From Xiphias gladius (taxonomy: Eukaryota > Chordata > Actinopteri > Istiophoriformes > Xiphiidae): a DNA stretch of 64,000 bases. Under the pieces are notes generated by a model. The model was not told the DNA's origin. It was given only the letters and a program-made list of their open reading frames with translations, and did no database searches. The position numbers and the translations under genes were made by a program. Below, one piece after another: positions 1-11,470 of the stretch (the first letter of the stretch is position 1; the number at the start of each line of letters is the position of its first letter). The stretch covers positions 12,691,001 through 12,755,000 of the forward strand of contig NC_053413.1 of the NCBI RefSeq assembly GCF_016859285.1, in the 5' to 3' direction.

Positions 1-1384
1 TACACTTAACTACACTGAAAGGCTTTCAAGTTACGTTTAAGCATTTAGGAGATGGCGTGTCCCCATTCATTCCCATGTTGATGTCAAAAGATAAACTATA
101 AACAGTATGGTGAAACCGAAGGTCTGTTCATTTTGTCTGGCTCTCAGCAACCAAGAAAGCTCTTGAAATGTATAGACAATTAGTGTTTGTAAACAAATAC
201 ATTTGGCTCAACTTAAAAATAAAGTTGATTACAGCCATTTGAAACTTTACAGCTGTATTGCACAAGGTTTAAAAAGACAATTTTTGCTCTGGTTGTTTGT
301 CACATTTTATTCTTGTGATGTTGACATTAACTGACAAAACCTACACTACGGAGCTATTACCTAATAATAAATTATGTTATGCATTTTCCTGAAAGTGCAG
401 TTGTGATTGTGTGCCTGTCATTTAGAACTTAAACAGACAAAACTGACCTTGAATCAGTGAAGTCACTTTACCAAGATGTTTACTCAAATATAATTCACAA
501 ACATGCAATTATCCAAATTTCAGTCTAAACCAAAAATCAAAAGAAGGGGAAACTGAAGTTTCAGTTAGTGTTCAGTGCAAAAGAAAAACGTCTGCGGATT
601 TTGAAAGAGGGTTAACAACAAAAAAATGTTGCAGTGAGACATCAAATAGCTGGAAGAACATGACAACACTGTAATCAAATCACAGTTGAACAGGGACTTG
701 GGGAATAGCTATAATTAACTGGAGCATGATTTCTGTTAAAATATTCAAAATGACCAGTGACTAGGAGTACTTTACTAATTTATGTGTGCAAGTGAAACAT
801 TTTTTTCAATCATTTCAAAGCCTGTAGGTTGTGTATAACCTTTCTTTCCCTGAGTATGACGCCAAGGAGCACCAGATACACTACCCTCTGATATCCCCTG
901 TACAACAAATTCAATCCCACCAGATGTTGACATGCCAGCACTAGTGAATACAGAGACGTATAGTAGCTTGTTGTGTCAGACAGATGAACGTACAGGGTGA
1001 ATTTATGCGCTCGCAGATGTACGTCAGTACATGCTACATATAGACACACATTATCCCTGCAGTGGCTGTTCTGAATCCTATTTGTTAGGTCAGAAATGAG
1101 AGGAAACACAGGGAGATGGTAGACCACATGGGTCAATTCATCTACCTTTAATGTGTTGATAAAGGCTTATCACATTGTTCTGTATACACCTATGATGCAC
1201 CTTCCAGATCAGTGTATAAAGAACCATTTACGTGTAATAGACACCACACCTTTTTGATGTCAAAAGTGGAGAGACTGTGTCCGACAATTTGTTGTAACTT
1301 TTTGACACATCCTGAACACACTTCACACGGAATTTGAACCTGTTCCCTCATTTTTTCATGACAAATTAAGCAGATAAAAGGGCT
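1..1384. other. AT-rich noncoding stretch, no gene recognised
   Basis: No frame here resembles a known protein and no exon with convincing splice sites was found. The short reading frames are those expected by chance in AT-rich DNA. If the island at 10.2-11.5 kb is a minus-strand first exon, this would be intron; otherwise it is intergenic. Confidence 0.5.
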
Positions 1385-2690
1385 GGAGTTGATTCAAAGT
1401 GCTGAATTTGCATTTGGTAGCTGTTTATGGGAAATCTAAATATGCAATTCCAAGAAGCTTTGATGCAAATGAAGGAGATCATCGTTAGGCTGAAAAAACA
1501 AAACAAAAAACAAATATAAACCTATCAGACAGATGGCAGAGACTTTAGGAGTGGCCAGATCAACAATTTGATCCATTCTGAAAAAGAAGTAATGCACTGG
1601 CGAGCTGAGCAACACCAAAAAGCCTGGAAGACCATGGTAGACAACTAAAGTGGATGATCGCAGAACTCTTTCCTTGGTGAAGAAAAAACCTTTCACAAGC
1701 CAGGTCAAGAACACTCTTGTAAAAGGTAGACCTGGGTTTATCACAAAGTGCAAACCATTGGTAACACTCAAGAAAAGAAAGGCCAGATTAGGCTTTGCCA
1801 GAAAACATCTAAAAAGCCTGCCCACTTCTGGAACAGGATTCTTTGGACAGATGAAAACAAGATTAACTTGTACCAGAATGATGTGAAGAAGAGAGTGCGG
1901 ATAAGGAAAAGAATGGCTAATGATCCAAAGCATACCACATCATCTGTCAAACATGGTGGAGGTAGTGTTATGGCATGGGTATATATGGCTGCCAATGGAA
2001 CTGGGTCACTGGTGTTTATTAATGATGTGACTGCTGATAAAGGTAGCAGGATGAATTCTGAAGTGTATCGGGCTATATTATCTGCTCAGATTCAGCCAAA
2101 TGATGCACAACTGATCGGACGGTGCTTCACAGTACAGATGGATAATGACCCAAAACATACTGGGAAAGCAACCAAAGAACTTTTCAAGGAAAGAACTGGA
2201 ATACTCTCCAATGGCCGAGTCAGACACCTGACCTCAACCCAAGTGAGCAGGATTTTCACTAAATGAAGACAAACTGAGGGCAGAAGAACCACAAACAAGC
2301 AGCAACTGAAGGCGGCTGCAGAAATGGTCTGGGAACGCACCTCAAAGGAGAAACTCAGCATTTGGTGATGTCCATGGGTTCCAGACTTCAGGCAGTTATT
2401 GACTGAAAAGGATTTTCATCCAAGTATTAAAAATAATCCTTATATTTATAATTGTGTTGATTTGTCCAATTACTCTTGAGCCTCTGAAAATGATGGACTT
2501 ATATATAAAAATGGCTGTAATATTTAAACGGTTAATGTGATATTTTTGTTAAACCCCTTGAATTAAAGCTGAAAGTCTACACTTCAATCAAATCTTGATG
2601 GCTTCGTTTCAAATCCAGTTTGTTGGTGAACAGAGGCAATTTTACGAAAACTGTGTCAATGTTCAAATACTTATGGACCTAACTATATAT
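1385..2690 (+). mobile_element. Degenerate Tc1/mariner element with broken transposase
   Basis: This is a fossil Tc1-like cut-and-paste DNA transposon. The best-preserved transposase frame runs 1748-2266. It contains a block reading RILWTDENKINLYQ, whose D fits the first catalytic Asp, and later QMDNDPKHTGKAT, which fits the second Asp. The third catalytic acid falls in a shifted frame, where a PDLNPSE-like motif can be read with its GAG at 2245-2247. The N-terminal helix-turn-helix part around 1440-1740 is broken by stops and a deletion. The 3' end, about 2632-2690, ends in CAAATACTTATGGACCTAAC, the type of terminal inverted repeat seen in this group. I could not find the matching 5' repeat, so the left limit is approximate. 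It cannot encode an active enzyme. Confidence 0.85.
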
Positions 2691-2846
2691 ACACACAAAC
2701 ATATATATATATACACATACATACATACATACACATATATACATACATACATTTATATATACACACACACACACATACATATATATACACACACACACAC
2801 ACATATATATACACACACACACACACACATATATACACACACACAC

Positions 2847-2885
<39 letters not shown>

Positions 2886-2914
2886 CACACACACACACAC
2901 ACACATTTACATAC
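2690..2914. repeat. Compound (AC)n/(AT)n/(ATAC)n microsatellite
   Basis: About 225 bases of alternating AC, AT and ATAC units begin exactly where the Tc1 relic ends. Threonine/histidine/tyrosine frames on the plus strand and cysteine/valine frames on the minus strand are translations of this repeat, not genes. Confidence 0.95.
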
Positions 2915-4803
2915 ACATATGTTTGTGTGCGTTGAAAATTACACGTGAACATATGTAATGTTCAACGCATTTCGTCCCACTCATTGCTGGCTTGCTTTTC
3001 CCCCTCCCTCGAGAGTGGCCATGGATCAGGTATATTGAATACAATGAGTGTATTGAAATCTGCGCTACTTTGTTGGAGCATCTTCATAATGCGCATGTAA
3101 ACATATCTTGGATTCAGAAATGTCACTAGCTGGGGTGCTGTAATAGACACTGCCATACCCTGGCATGTAAACACTGTGTCCAGGTTTCTAATCATTCTTA
3201 ATCTTGTGCACAGGTGCGTCATCAACTGATGTGAACTAGTAGTTAGTCAGAACAACAAAATACATTAGACTACGACTACAATTAACTCTTGCAACCTGGG
3301 CTACTTCTTTGTGACACACACTGTACACACTCCTACCCACTCCCCTTCCTGTTCGGTTAGGTCAGCGGGCATAAAGCACATTACGTTTATCCATGATCTA
3401 CCTATACAACATACATACAGAGTCACAATGCAGCATGTGGAGCAGTCATCTGATAGCAGAGCTGACTCTTAAGTTTTTTTTTTAATACTCTGACATCACT
3501 CTGAGACACACATGACATGACCCTTCCCAGGATTCACTGGGACACACAAAGCACTTTTCCTGAGAACCGGTTTAAACTGGTTGGCTAGTGTGTGTGTGTG
3601 TGTGTGTGTGTCTGTGTGTGTGTGTGTGTTTGTGTGTGTGACTGAGAGAAGCTGAAGCTAGTTTTAACCCTTCAGGTGCTGGAGCAGACGCAGGGCTTCA
3701 ACAGTGACGGCCATTATACAGTGTGTGTGTGTGTGTGTTTGTGTGTGTGCATGCATGTGTGTGTGTTGTGGTGGTAGGTGGTTTATAAAGGCATTATCAA
3801 TTCTGGTGCATATAGCTGTGAAATGATGCTGGCGGAAGAAGTTAGACACAGGGAACACCCCCCACACCCCCCCAACCTTACATGGACACTGACCCTATCT
3901 TTGTAACAGGTGATCTGAATGGCTGACAGGTTTCAGATTTCATCTCCATGGCAGTTCACACACACATTTCCTTCATGCACAGAAACACAGACACAGTGAA
4001 TCAACCAGCCACCCACCCAAGAACTTGGAATCACGTGCAACCAGTGCAAAGCCTCTGAAGGCAACTAAAACTGAAAGGCAAACTTGACTTTACAGATCTT
4101 ACAAACCTATTCATGCAACGTGCACAAAGGTGACATACAAGTTAACCGTCACATATGAATGCATATATGAGAATGAGGGATACAGTAAACTGTCTTTTTC
4201 AATATTACACTATTTTTATCAGTAGGCATGTGTGATAATGAAAGTTTCATGGTGCATTTATCAGTATTATCTCCATAACAATATTATCCTGATAAATATT
4301 CAAATAAGATGGAAATCCTCAAACAGCATTTAATTACACTATAAAGACTTCATAGTACAGTTTGCGGTAGTGGCCATGGTGATGTGTCCTTAAGTTTGTT
4401 GGCTTTCACTTTTTTAATACATTTTTATCAGAGCGATAGTTTTCCTTATGCATTTTTTTCAACCGTATCAACATACTTGGACCAAATCCTTTTCACAAGC
4501 AAAACAAGTTACATGGTCTCCATTGTCTTTGCTGACAAAACACATTATTTCTCCACTTTTCTACAGTATCTGTGCATTTCCCAGAATGCTGTTGGGTCTT
4601 CCATTGTAGGGCTGAGCAATATTTCTGTATAAGGTCTACAAACAGACCACTAATAGAGATTTGAGCTGTGATATGCACTTTCTTTACCATTTGTACTGTT
4701 AAAAAAAAAAAAAAAGGATTATAATTGTAACAACTGAAACGTAACTGTTACATCAGCACAACTCACTGCATATTAGCTGGTGTACAGCTGTTAGCTGTTA
4801 ACA
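2915..4803. other. Noncoding stretch with short GT repeats
   Basis: No coding exon recognised. It holds two imperfect (GT)n tracts at about 3589-3650 and 3720-3767. A degenerate region at about 4200-4640 looks like worn DNA-transposon sequence but could not be classified. Confidence 0.5.
3589..3650. repeat. Imperfect (GT)n microsatellite
   Basis: Runs of TG dinucleotides with a few interruptions. Confidence 0.9.
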
Positions 4804-4805
4804 TA

Positions 4806-5202
4806 CAGTTCATCCAGAAAGTATTCAGACCCCTTCACTTTTATTTACATTTTGTTATGTTGCAGCCTTATGCTAAAATCGTTTTTAATTTAATTTTTCC
4901 CCTCATATCCCCACATAATTCGTAAATGGAAGAAGTTTGGAAAAACCAGGACTCTTCTTAGAGCTGGCCTCCCAGCCAAACTGAGCAATCGAGGGAGAAG
5001 GGCCTTGGTGAGAGAGTGGACCAAGAGCCCGATGGGCTTTATAGCAGAGTGGCCATATGGAAACCTCTCCTCAGGTTAGGTTGTCATTAAAGGGTATTGA
5101 GTGTAGATTGATGAGGGGAAAATGTATTTAAACGATTTTATCACAAGGCTGCAATATAACAAAATGTGAAAAAAGTAAAGGGGTCTGAATACTTTCTGAA
5201 TG
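4806..5202 (+). mobile_element. Internally deleted Tc1-like element (MITE-like) with intact TIRs
   Basis: The element is about 397 bp and is flanked by TA dinucleotides (4804-4805 and 5203-5204), the usual Tc1/mariner target duplication. Its ends are inverted repeats of roughly 80 bp: the left carries AAGTATTCAGACCCCTTCAC, the right GTAAAGGGGTCTGAATACTT. Between them lies a fragment of transposase reading frame at about 4926-5040, with a stretch RAGLPAKLSNRGRRALV from the DNA-binding region. Most of the transposase, including the whole catalytic domain, is missing. It is a non-autonomous deletion derivative. Confidence 0.9.
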
Positions 5203-5473
5203 TACCACTTTCCCATTCACTTTTGGACTCCACTGTACATTGTGTTATAAACTGTAAGTCACACTACCCAACACTAGTCCATAATGTGTGAGAGGAGTTC
5301 CCCATATGAAAAACAAAAACTAAAGCTAAACTATAATTGCATTTCTAAATCTACATACAGACAGATGACAAATTGAAGGAAAAATCTGAATGAATGAGCG
5401 GAGAAACATAATGAATGCAGATGCTTCCACACAGGTGCACTGCACGGTACAATTAACCAATTAACATCGAATC

Positions 5474-6560
5474 ATGCTCTGTGACATGTATAATAATGCT
5501 GAGCAGGTCCAGCTGATTCTGATTTTGTATCAAGATGCAAGAGGAACAGAGCTAAGTGACTTTGAGAGAGGGTTAATTGTTTGGGCACGGATGGCAGGAG
5601 CTTTAGTCAAAAAGACTGCTGAACTGGCTCATGTTTCAATAGGAACAGTGACTTAAGTGACATCTGTTTTTAGATCTATGGGAAAGACATCAGTATATAG
5701 GGTCAGAAATTGTGGTCGTCAGTGCACATTTGATGACCGTGAGGCTCATGTATTAGTGCGATATACGAGGAAAAACAGATGAGCAACTCTTCCTTAGGTG
5801 ACAGACTGTCAAAGCAGGACGTGATCAGACTGTGTCGGCAAGAACAGTCCATCAACAGTTACACAGAGAGAGATATTATAGTGGGGTTGTAGTGCATAAA
5901 CGCCTCATTACAACGATGAATGCACATCTGAAGGTTCAGTGGTGCAAAAAAACTGGCACTAGTCTACAGAGATGTGGAAAAAAGTGATATGGTCAGATGA
6001 GTAGTCCTTCACCATATTCTCCACAAGTTGGTTTAGTGCATTTGTGGCAAACACCTAGAGAATGGTACAGGCCTGAATGCTTGACCCCTACAGTTAGGGG
6101 ATCCAGTGGCTCTGTCATGCTGCGGGGGGCATTTTGCTGGCATGGTTTGGCTCCACTTGTCCCCCTAGAGGGTAGTGTCATTTCAAATCAATAGAAAGTC
6201 GTTCTGAGTGATCATCTTTATCCTGTGATGAAACATTTCTATCCTGATGGGAGCGGTCTCTTCCAGGATGACAATGCCTCCATCCATAGGGCATGATGGG
6301 TCACTGAATGGTTTGATGAGTATAAGAATGATGTGAAGCATATGCTATGGCCTTCACAGTCAACAGATCTCAACCCAAGTGAACATCTAGGGGAGATTTT
6401 GGACCAACGTGTTAGACAGCGCTCTTCACCACCATCATCAAAACACCAAATGAGAGAAAATCTTTTGGAAGAATGGTCTTCATCTCTCCAGTAGAGACTT
6501 GTAGAATCTATGCCATGGAGAACTGAAGCTGTTCTGGTGGCACGTGGTGGCCAAACATCT
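5474..6560 (+). pseudogene. Tc1-like transposase pseudogene (second family)
   Basis: This is a nearly full-length but heavily mutated Tc1-type transposase. The N-terminal region is open at 5474-5656 and includes ELSDFERGLIVWARMAG, the opening of the paired-like DNA-binding domain. Downstream the frame is broken by many stops and shifts, yet catalytic blocks are still readable: an IWSDE-like first Asp near 5987-6000, [10 protein letters not shown] around 6261-6291 for the second Asp, and a DLNPSEH block near 6367-6390 with the third acid. It is distinct from the relic at 1385-2690, with different spacing and sequence. No terminal repeats were identified with confidence. It is inactive. Confidence 0.85.
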
Positions 6561-7085
6561 TAATAAGAAAATTTATGTCGGCTTTTCCTTTAATTTATCA
6601 CACGTCTGTATATGAATATTTAGTGATTATTTTTAAAAAAATGAAAGAAAGCTGAAATCTGGTAGCTTTGAAACATAAAAAGAGAAAATTTACATAGCCT
6701 AAATTTGATAATGAGCAACTGAAAAAGAATAAAAAAAGGCTATATTACGAAGGAATCTTTGTCTAGGGTCTTAATGTTTCACTGTTTAATGATATTTGAT
6801 AAAATTTCAATTCTTGCAGCCACACCTCAAGGAAATAAAGATGTACTGACAATGTGTGTTTGGAGTGGTATGTATGTATCACTTTAAATGTAACACAGCG
6901 ATGCAGGAAATACTTCGTAGCTGCTGCTTTGTAAAGTAACTTCAGGGGAAGTGCAGACAAATATCTAAAGTGACATTTACCAAAATAATCTCAATTATAG
7001 TTTTTTGCAATGATCATCCCAACCTTGTGTCTGTGTGCACTCATTACAAAAGCTACATTAAATGTGCTATATGTTTCTGCTATCA
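6561..7085. other. AT-rich noncoding stretch
   Basis: I see no coding exon, RNA gene or recognisable repeat here. Confidence 0.5.
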
Positions 7086-7378
7086 CTACATAGCCAACGT
7101 TAGCATTAACAGCTGTTTACTTACCAGTCTAGAAGAAACATTGATAATTCAGCATCCCACTTCATTCCTTTACACAGTACTTCATCCTTTCAACTGAACT
7201 GAGGGCAGACTGGATGCTACAGTGACTCACTATTGCAAACAAGAGTTATCATTGCCGTTGCGTTCCACTACTTGAGACAGCTCTTGGCGAGCAAAAGAAT
7301 GAAGTTTGATGCCGAATTCAGAACCTTTCTTCTGGACTGGTATGTAAACAGTTGTTAATGCTAACGGTGGCTATGTAG
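7086..7378. repeat. Fold-back inverted repeat
   Basis: The left arm (7086-7139) and right arm (7326-7378) are reverse complements with only a handful of mismatches. Shared blocks include CTACATAGCC, GTTAGCATTAACA and AGAAGAAA. Weaker complementarity continues inward for about 35 bp (TTCAGCATC / GATGCCGAATT and ACTTCATTC / GAATGAAGT). The loop is under 190 bp. This looks like a fold-back MITE or a small inverted duplication. The family is unknown. Confidence 0.75.
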
Positions 7379-10050
7379 CGATCGCCAAAAACCTACATGT
7401 CATCTATAACAAAATGACCATAAGACTATGGTCTTAGGGTAACAAACACTACCTTCATCATCTTCATATCCTTATGATAGAATTAATGAATTAATGAATA
7501 TCCTCTATAGTCTTATGTACATGTAAGACATCTTAATCAACAGTGGTCCAAAAAACACATTCACTGTAGATAGGCTGAGTGTAATTAATTTCTGACACTC
7601 CATAAAAGTAATAAACTGAGTTATTACTCTATCTCTTGTCATTGCTTTCTTTGGTGAACTTCTTTACAGGGGGAATGAACATTGTACAGTCTGTGTTTGA
7701 AGACTCTTTGAAAGGGTTTTCCAAGTATTTATGTAATCAAACTAAATGCTTCCGTTAACATTTGCAGTGTTATTAAATCACGGTGATCTCTACTACATTA
7801 TCAAATTGCACTGTGCAGATACTTGGCTCTTGGCGAGTGTGGCTTTCAACATCGCAGATTACGTGTACTTGAATCTGGCATCAGGTTTCTACCACTATCA
7901 GGGCACCGCTCATCAGGATCTACAGTTTATCTGCACCTGTCTGGATTTCTGCTGAGTGTCTCCTTTTCCTTCCGCAAGGTGGTTATTCATCTTGTCACTC
8001 GTGGATCATGTCAACCATCAGTCACTCAAGTCATCAGTCATTCAGGCTGGCAGGATCACTCTCAACCATCGATGTCGGGCTGCACGTACAGTCTGTATTT
8101 ATTTACCCAATGACAGACCTTTACCCTGTGAAAACATATTTCTACACTGCAAGAAGGTTTCAGAAAACTTCAACCCCACAGCTGCACTACCTTGTAAAAC
8201 TGCTGTAATTACGAAATGTTCTTATCAACTATCTGGCTGCATCTGTCTGAATGATAGCAATGATGGTATCCAAGTACTATCTTTTACCAAACCACTGTTG
8301 CATGATCACAATAACAGACTTCAATCTGACTTGATGTAATTTAACAATTTAGCTTCGGGGCTGGTTATAGCCAAAGCCAATGTTTGTGGGTTACTGGCTT
8401 GCTCCATTAAATTCAACTCTTAACAAGTCAGTGCTTTATGCACTAGCTAACACCAATGTCTAAACAAAATAGGCAGAAAAAAGGCAATTAGAGAGCAAAT
8501 TGCTCCCTATATATCTGATGAAGTCATGGAGGCTTGACAAAACAGCTGCCCTGTGACCCCTGCAGTCATGTGCAGCAGCTTAAAAAATGGCCAGCAGACG
8601 CCCCTTTCCAGAACAGAGGCTGATTACACAACTACTCTGGATCGGTCTTGTGTTTGATCAGTGTAACAGTGTTTTCTGGAAAACAGCAAGGCTCAACCTT
8701 CTGACTCACTCAGTCTTGTAATTTTAACACTATGAATGCAGCCACCCCAGGGATGGAGAGAGCTACCAGTGCATTATGCTGTGCATGCACAACTTCTGCA
8801 CCGTCTGTCGTGACAGCTAGTTCGGTAATCCCACAGTCAAAGTATTGTAATCTCTTCTCTCCTTTATTTTGACCAGTGTTGGACAACCCCTTCACTAAAG
8901 GCAACCTGTATATTGTTCACAGTGACAGTTCATGAACAATGCAACCATGCACTGGTTTGTTAACAAGCAAATAACACTTTACAAGGCCTTTGTTCTCATG
9001 AACAACTGAGTGTTCATTCTAGATCTCCACAAAGAGGCAATGAAGTCTCCTAAAAGCAGACCACTTCACCACTTTACCCTCCACAGTCTACAAAGGACTT
9101 TCAAGTGCCTGTGTTGTGTTGTGCTGTGCTGTGCTGTGTTGCTCGTATCTGGCTGCAATATCAATTAACCAATAATTACTGGTAAGAATGTTAAATATAT
9201 TTGACAAAAGGGAGAGCGGCAACGATTAGCTGATTCATCGATCAACAGAAAATTAAGCAGCAACAATCTCAACAAACACTTAAGTATTTTTTGAATCGCA
9301 AATGACAAAAAAATCACTGATATCAGCCTCACAAATGTAATTACTTTCTGGTTGTCTTACTCTTCTGTAACAGTAAACCGAATATTTCTGAGTTTTGATC
9401 CGACAAAAGGCAGGCACTTGAGTACGTTGTCCCAGCCCGGGGGGAACCAGGATTGACATTTTTGACAATTTGCTGTAAGTTTTTGGACCAAACTATTAAT
9501 CAAGAAACTAATCAGAAGATGAAGTGATAATGAAAATATCCTCTGACATCATGTATTCTCTAACAATAACACGTTCATGTAACAACTTAAAGTCGTTAAT
9601 TTGTCCTCTGTTCACTCCTCTTTTTATTAGTCTAATTATGAGCATTTTTAAGTTCAAAGTTGTAGATGAGATTATTATTGTTGTTGTTACTGAGAAAGCA
9701 GCTGATATACACCTCTAATAACAGGACAGACATTATTTAAAAAACCTTAGTAAATCTCAGTCCAAACCAGTATGTCATATAAAGTACAGTAATTACACGT
9801 TAAGGTCTTAAACGATCACAAATAAAGTTAACAGCAACAGTCAGTGCCTGCATTTGGTTTTGTCAACATACCATGAGCAACACCGGCTTCCGTCATGTGT
9901 AATCATTAACTAATAAAAGGTTTTAAATCCATCTGTGCGCGTCCAGATAAACAGGCGACGGAGAAATGTGCATAAACTGGTCTGGTGGCATAGATCCTGA
10001 GCCTCAGCTTTGTCCCGAAGCGCTGCAAACTCGCATGGCTGTGGTGGCTG
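7379..10050. other. Noncoding stretch, no gene recognised
   Basis: Several open frames of 60-127 codons occur between 7746 and 8339, but they overlap in several frames and show no known domain or splice framework. Nothing else was recognised. Confidence 0.5.
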
Positions 10051-10053
10051 GAA

Positions 10054-10054
10054 A

Positions 10055-10106
<52 letters not shown>
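10054..10106. repeat. (GT)n microsatellite at edge of CpG-rich island
   Basis: A nearly pure GT tract that grades into GC-richer sequence containing GTGCGTGC. Confidence 0.9.
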
Positions 10107-10108
<2 letters not shown>

Positions 10109-10229
10109 CGTGTGTGCGCCTGTGCCTGTCTGGGTGAGAGTAAGAGACAGGGAGGGGGTGTGTGCGCGGTGTGTGTCAGAGTGTGTGTGTGTTCAGCTTT
10201 AAGAGGAGGAAGACTACGGTTGTCACAGA

Positions 10230-11470
10230 GAGAAGTAGGAAGATTAGCTACCAGATAGCAGGACCAACACTGGTGCCACCACGGGGCTTAAAGCGGGCAG
10301 CAGCGTCCACCATTAACGCTACACCACCCCGTACACCATCCAAACCCAAGTCAGCCCTTTAAAAACTAAACCCTGCCCACACTACATGTGCAACCAGCCG
10401 GCTTTTTTATTATTGACACCGCCTCAGCGGAGGTGAGCGTGTTATTAGTTAGCGGGCTAACATTAGCTACATCGCACAAACAAAAACACGAAGCCACTTT
10501 GGCTCGGATATAAGCGGTTGATGTCTGACCATCGGCGGCTAACGGGGACTTCGTGTCAAAGTAGTAAAAGTCCTCCAGCCGGGCGGCTGCTCATCAACAT
10601 GTCCCACACAACCAGAACCGAGCCCGAATCGGTGACCTGGCTGCACCCCGATGCGGGACAACCATCGGCTCCAAAAGGGGACACAAACTTTCATCCTACT
10701 GCGCTGAAAGTGAGGCTGTCTGTGGCTCACTGGGACTGTTTACCTGGGTGTCCCCTCCCGATGAAAATCCTTCGAGTCGGAACTCATAAATTTCATCGAC
10801 CGGCCCACGGACTGAGCTGAGCTTGTCGCCGACGAGCCGCTGGCGATGTAACGTTATAATCCTTACCTCATTAAACGACTTCTACGGCACAAAACAAGTC
10901 CGGGGATCACATTTACAAGCTGGCACGCTTAAGAAAACGTAAAATAAAATAAATTTCGGCTGAGTGAGTGAGCCCCCCCCCCCCCTCTCTCCTCCCCGGT
11001 GCTCAACCTTTGGCGCTGCGGAGAAGTGTTACTTTTCAACAGCCCATCAGCTTCTTTATCGTCACAGATAGGTGGAGGAAAACCTGGCTCCTCTCGACGA
11101 GTCCGAATAAAAGGCTCCCCTCGATCCACTTACTAAAAAACTTCGGCTTCAGCCCAGTCAACTTACTCGGTCGCTTTGTCGCCCGTTCTTCGCCGATGGT
11201 CGACCAAGGAATGTTTAATCTGCAGTTAACCTCGATAAATCGTTGCTTTTTTGAAATCCAGGGGATATCCTCTTTTTTTCGGCCCTCCCCACTGCCGCGT
11301 CTGTTGCCAAATAATGCGCCTCAACACACATGGAGCCGCTGCGTCCTCTTAGTGGGCATGCGCACCTCGGCATACCAGGGCGACCGGATCACATCATGTA
11401 AGCCACTGACCACCAAGGGCCAAAGCAGGACGACCATGTCGGGGGCCCCAGGCTCCTCGGGGTGACCTAT
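10230..11470 (-). promoter_or_regulatory. CpG-rich promoter-like island, possible noncoding first exon
   Basis: CpG dinucleotides and GC content rise sharply over the AT-rich flanks, as at many fish promoters. On the minus strand a strong splice donor, GAG|GTAAGG, has its exon boundary at 10867, which would make a noncoding first exon from somewhere near 11.3 kb to 10867. A plus-strand donor, GAG|GTGAGC at about 10433, is an alternative. No recognisable protein is encoded. In human, GATAD2A lies just downstream of MAU2 on the same strand, so a minus-strand GATAD2A start here is a synteny-based guess; no GATAD2A coding exon is visible. Confidence 0.4.

Noticed and set aside
1436-1933. Minus-strand 165-codon frame
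   Set aside because: Antisense to the Tc1 transposase remnant.
2595-2952. Open frames of 75-117 codons rich in Thr/His/Tyr or Cys/Val
   Set aside because: They are translations of the CA/TA microsatellite on both strands.
4200-4640. Possible decayed hAT-like element (GTAGGGCTGAGCAATAT near 4606)
   Set aside because: Only one end resembles a terminal repeat and the partner end could not be found.
7416-7433. Short palindrome GACCATA-AGAC-TATGGTC
   Set aside because: Seven-base arms are common by chance in 64 kb.
7746-8339. Cluster of overlapping plus-strand frames up to 127 codons
   Set aside because: All three frames are open in places, with no family match and no splice sites; chance is likelier.
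10518-10820. 100-codon frame in the CpG-rich island
   Set aside because: Long frames are common in GC-rich DNA; another frame overlaps on the minus strand and neither shows a domain.
10968-11465. 165-codon frame in the CpG-rich island
   Set aside because: No recognisable domain and an overlapping minus-strand frame; explained by few stop codons in GC-rich sequence.
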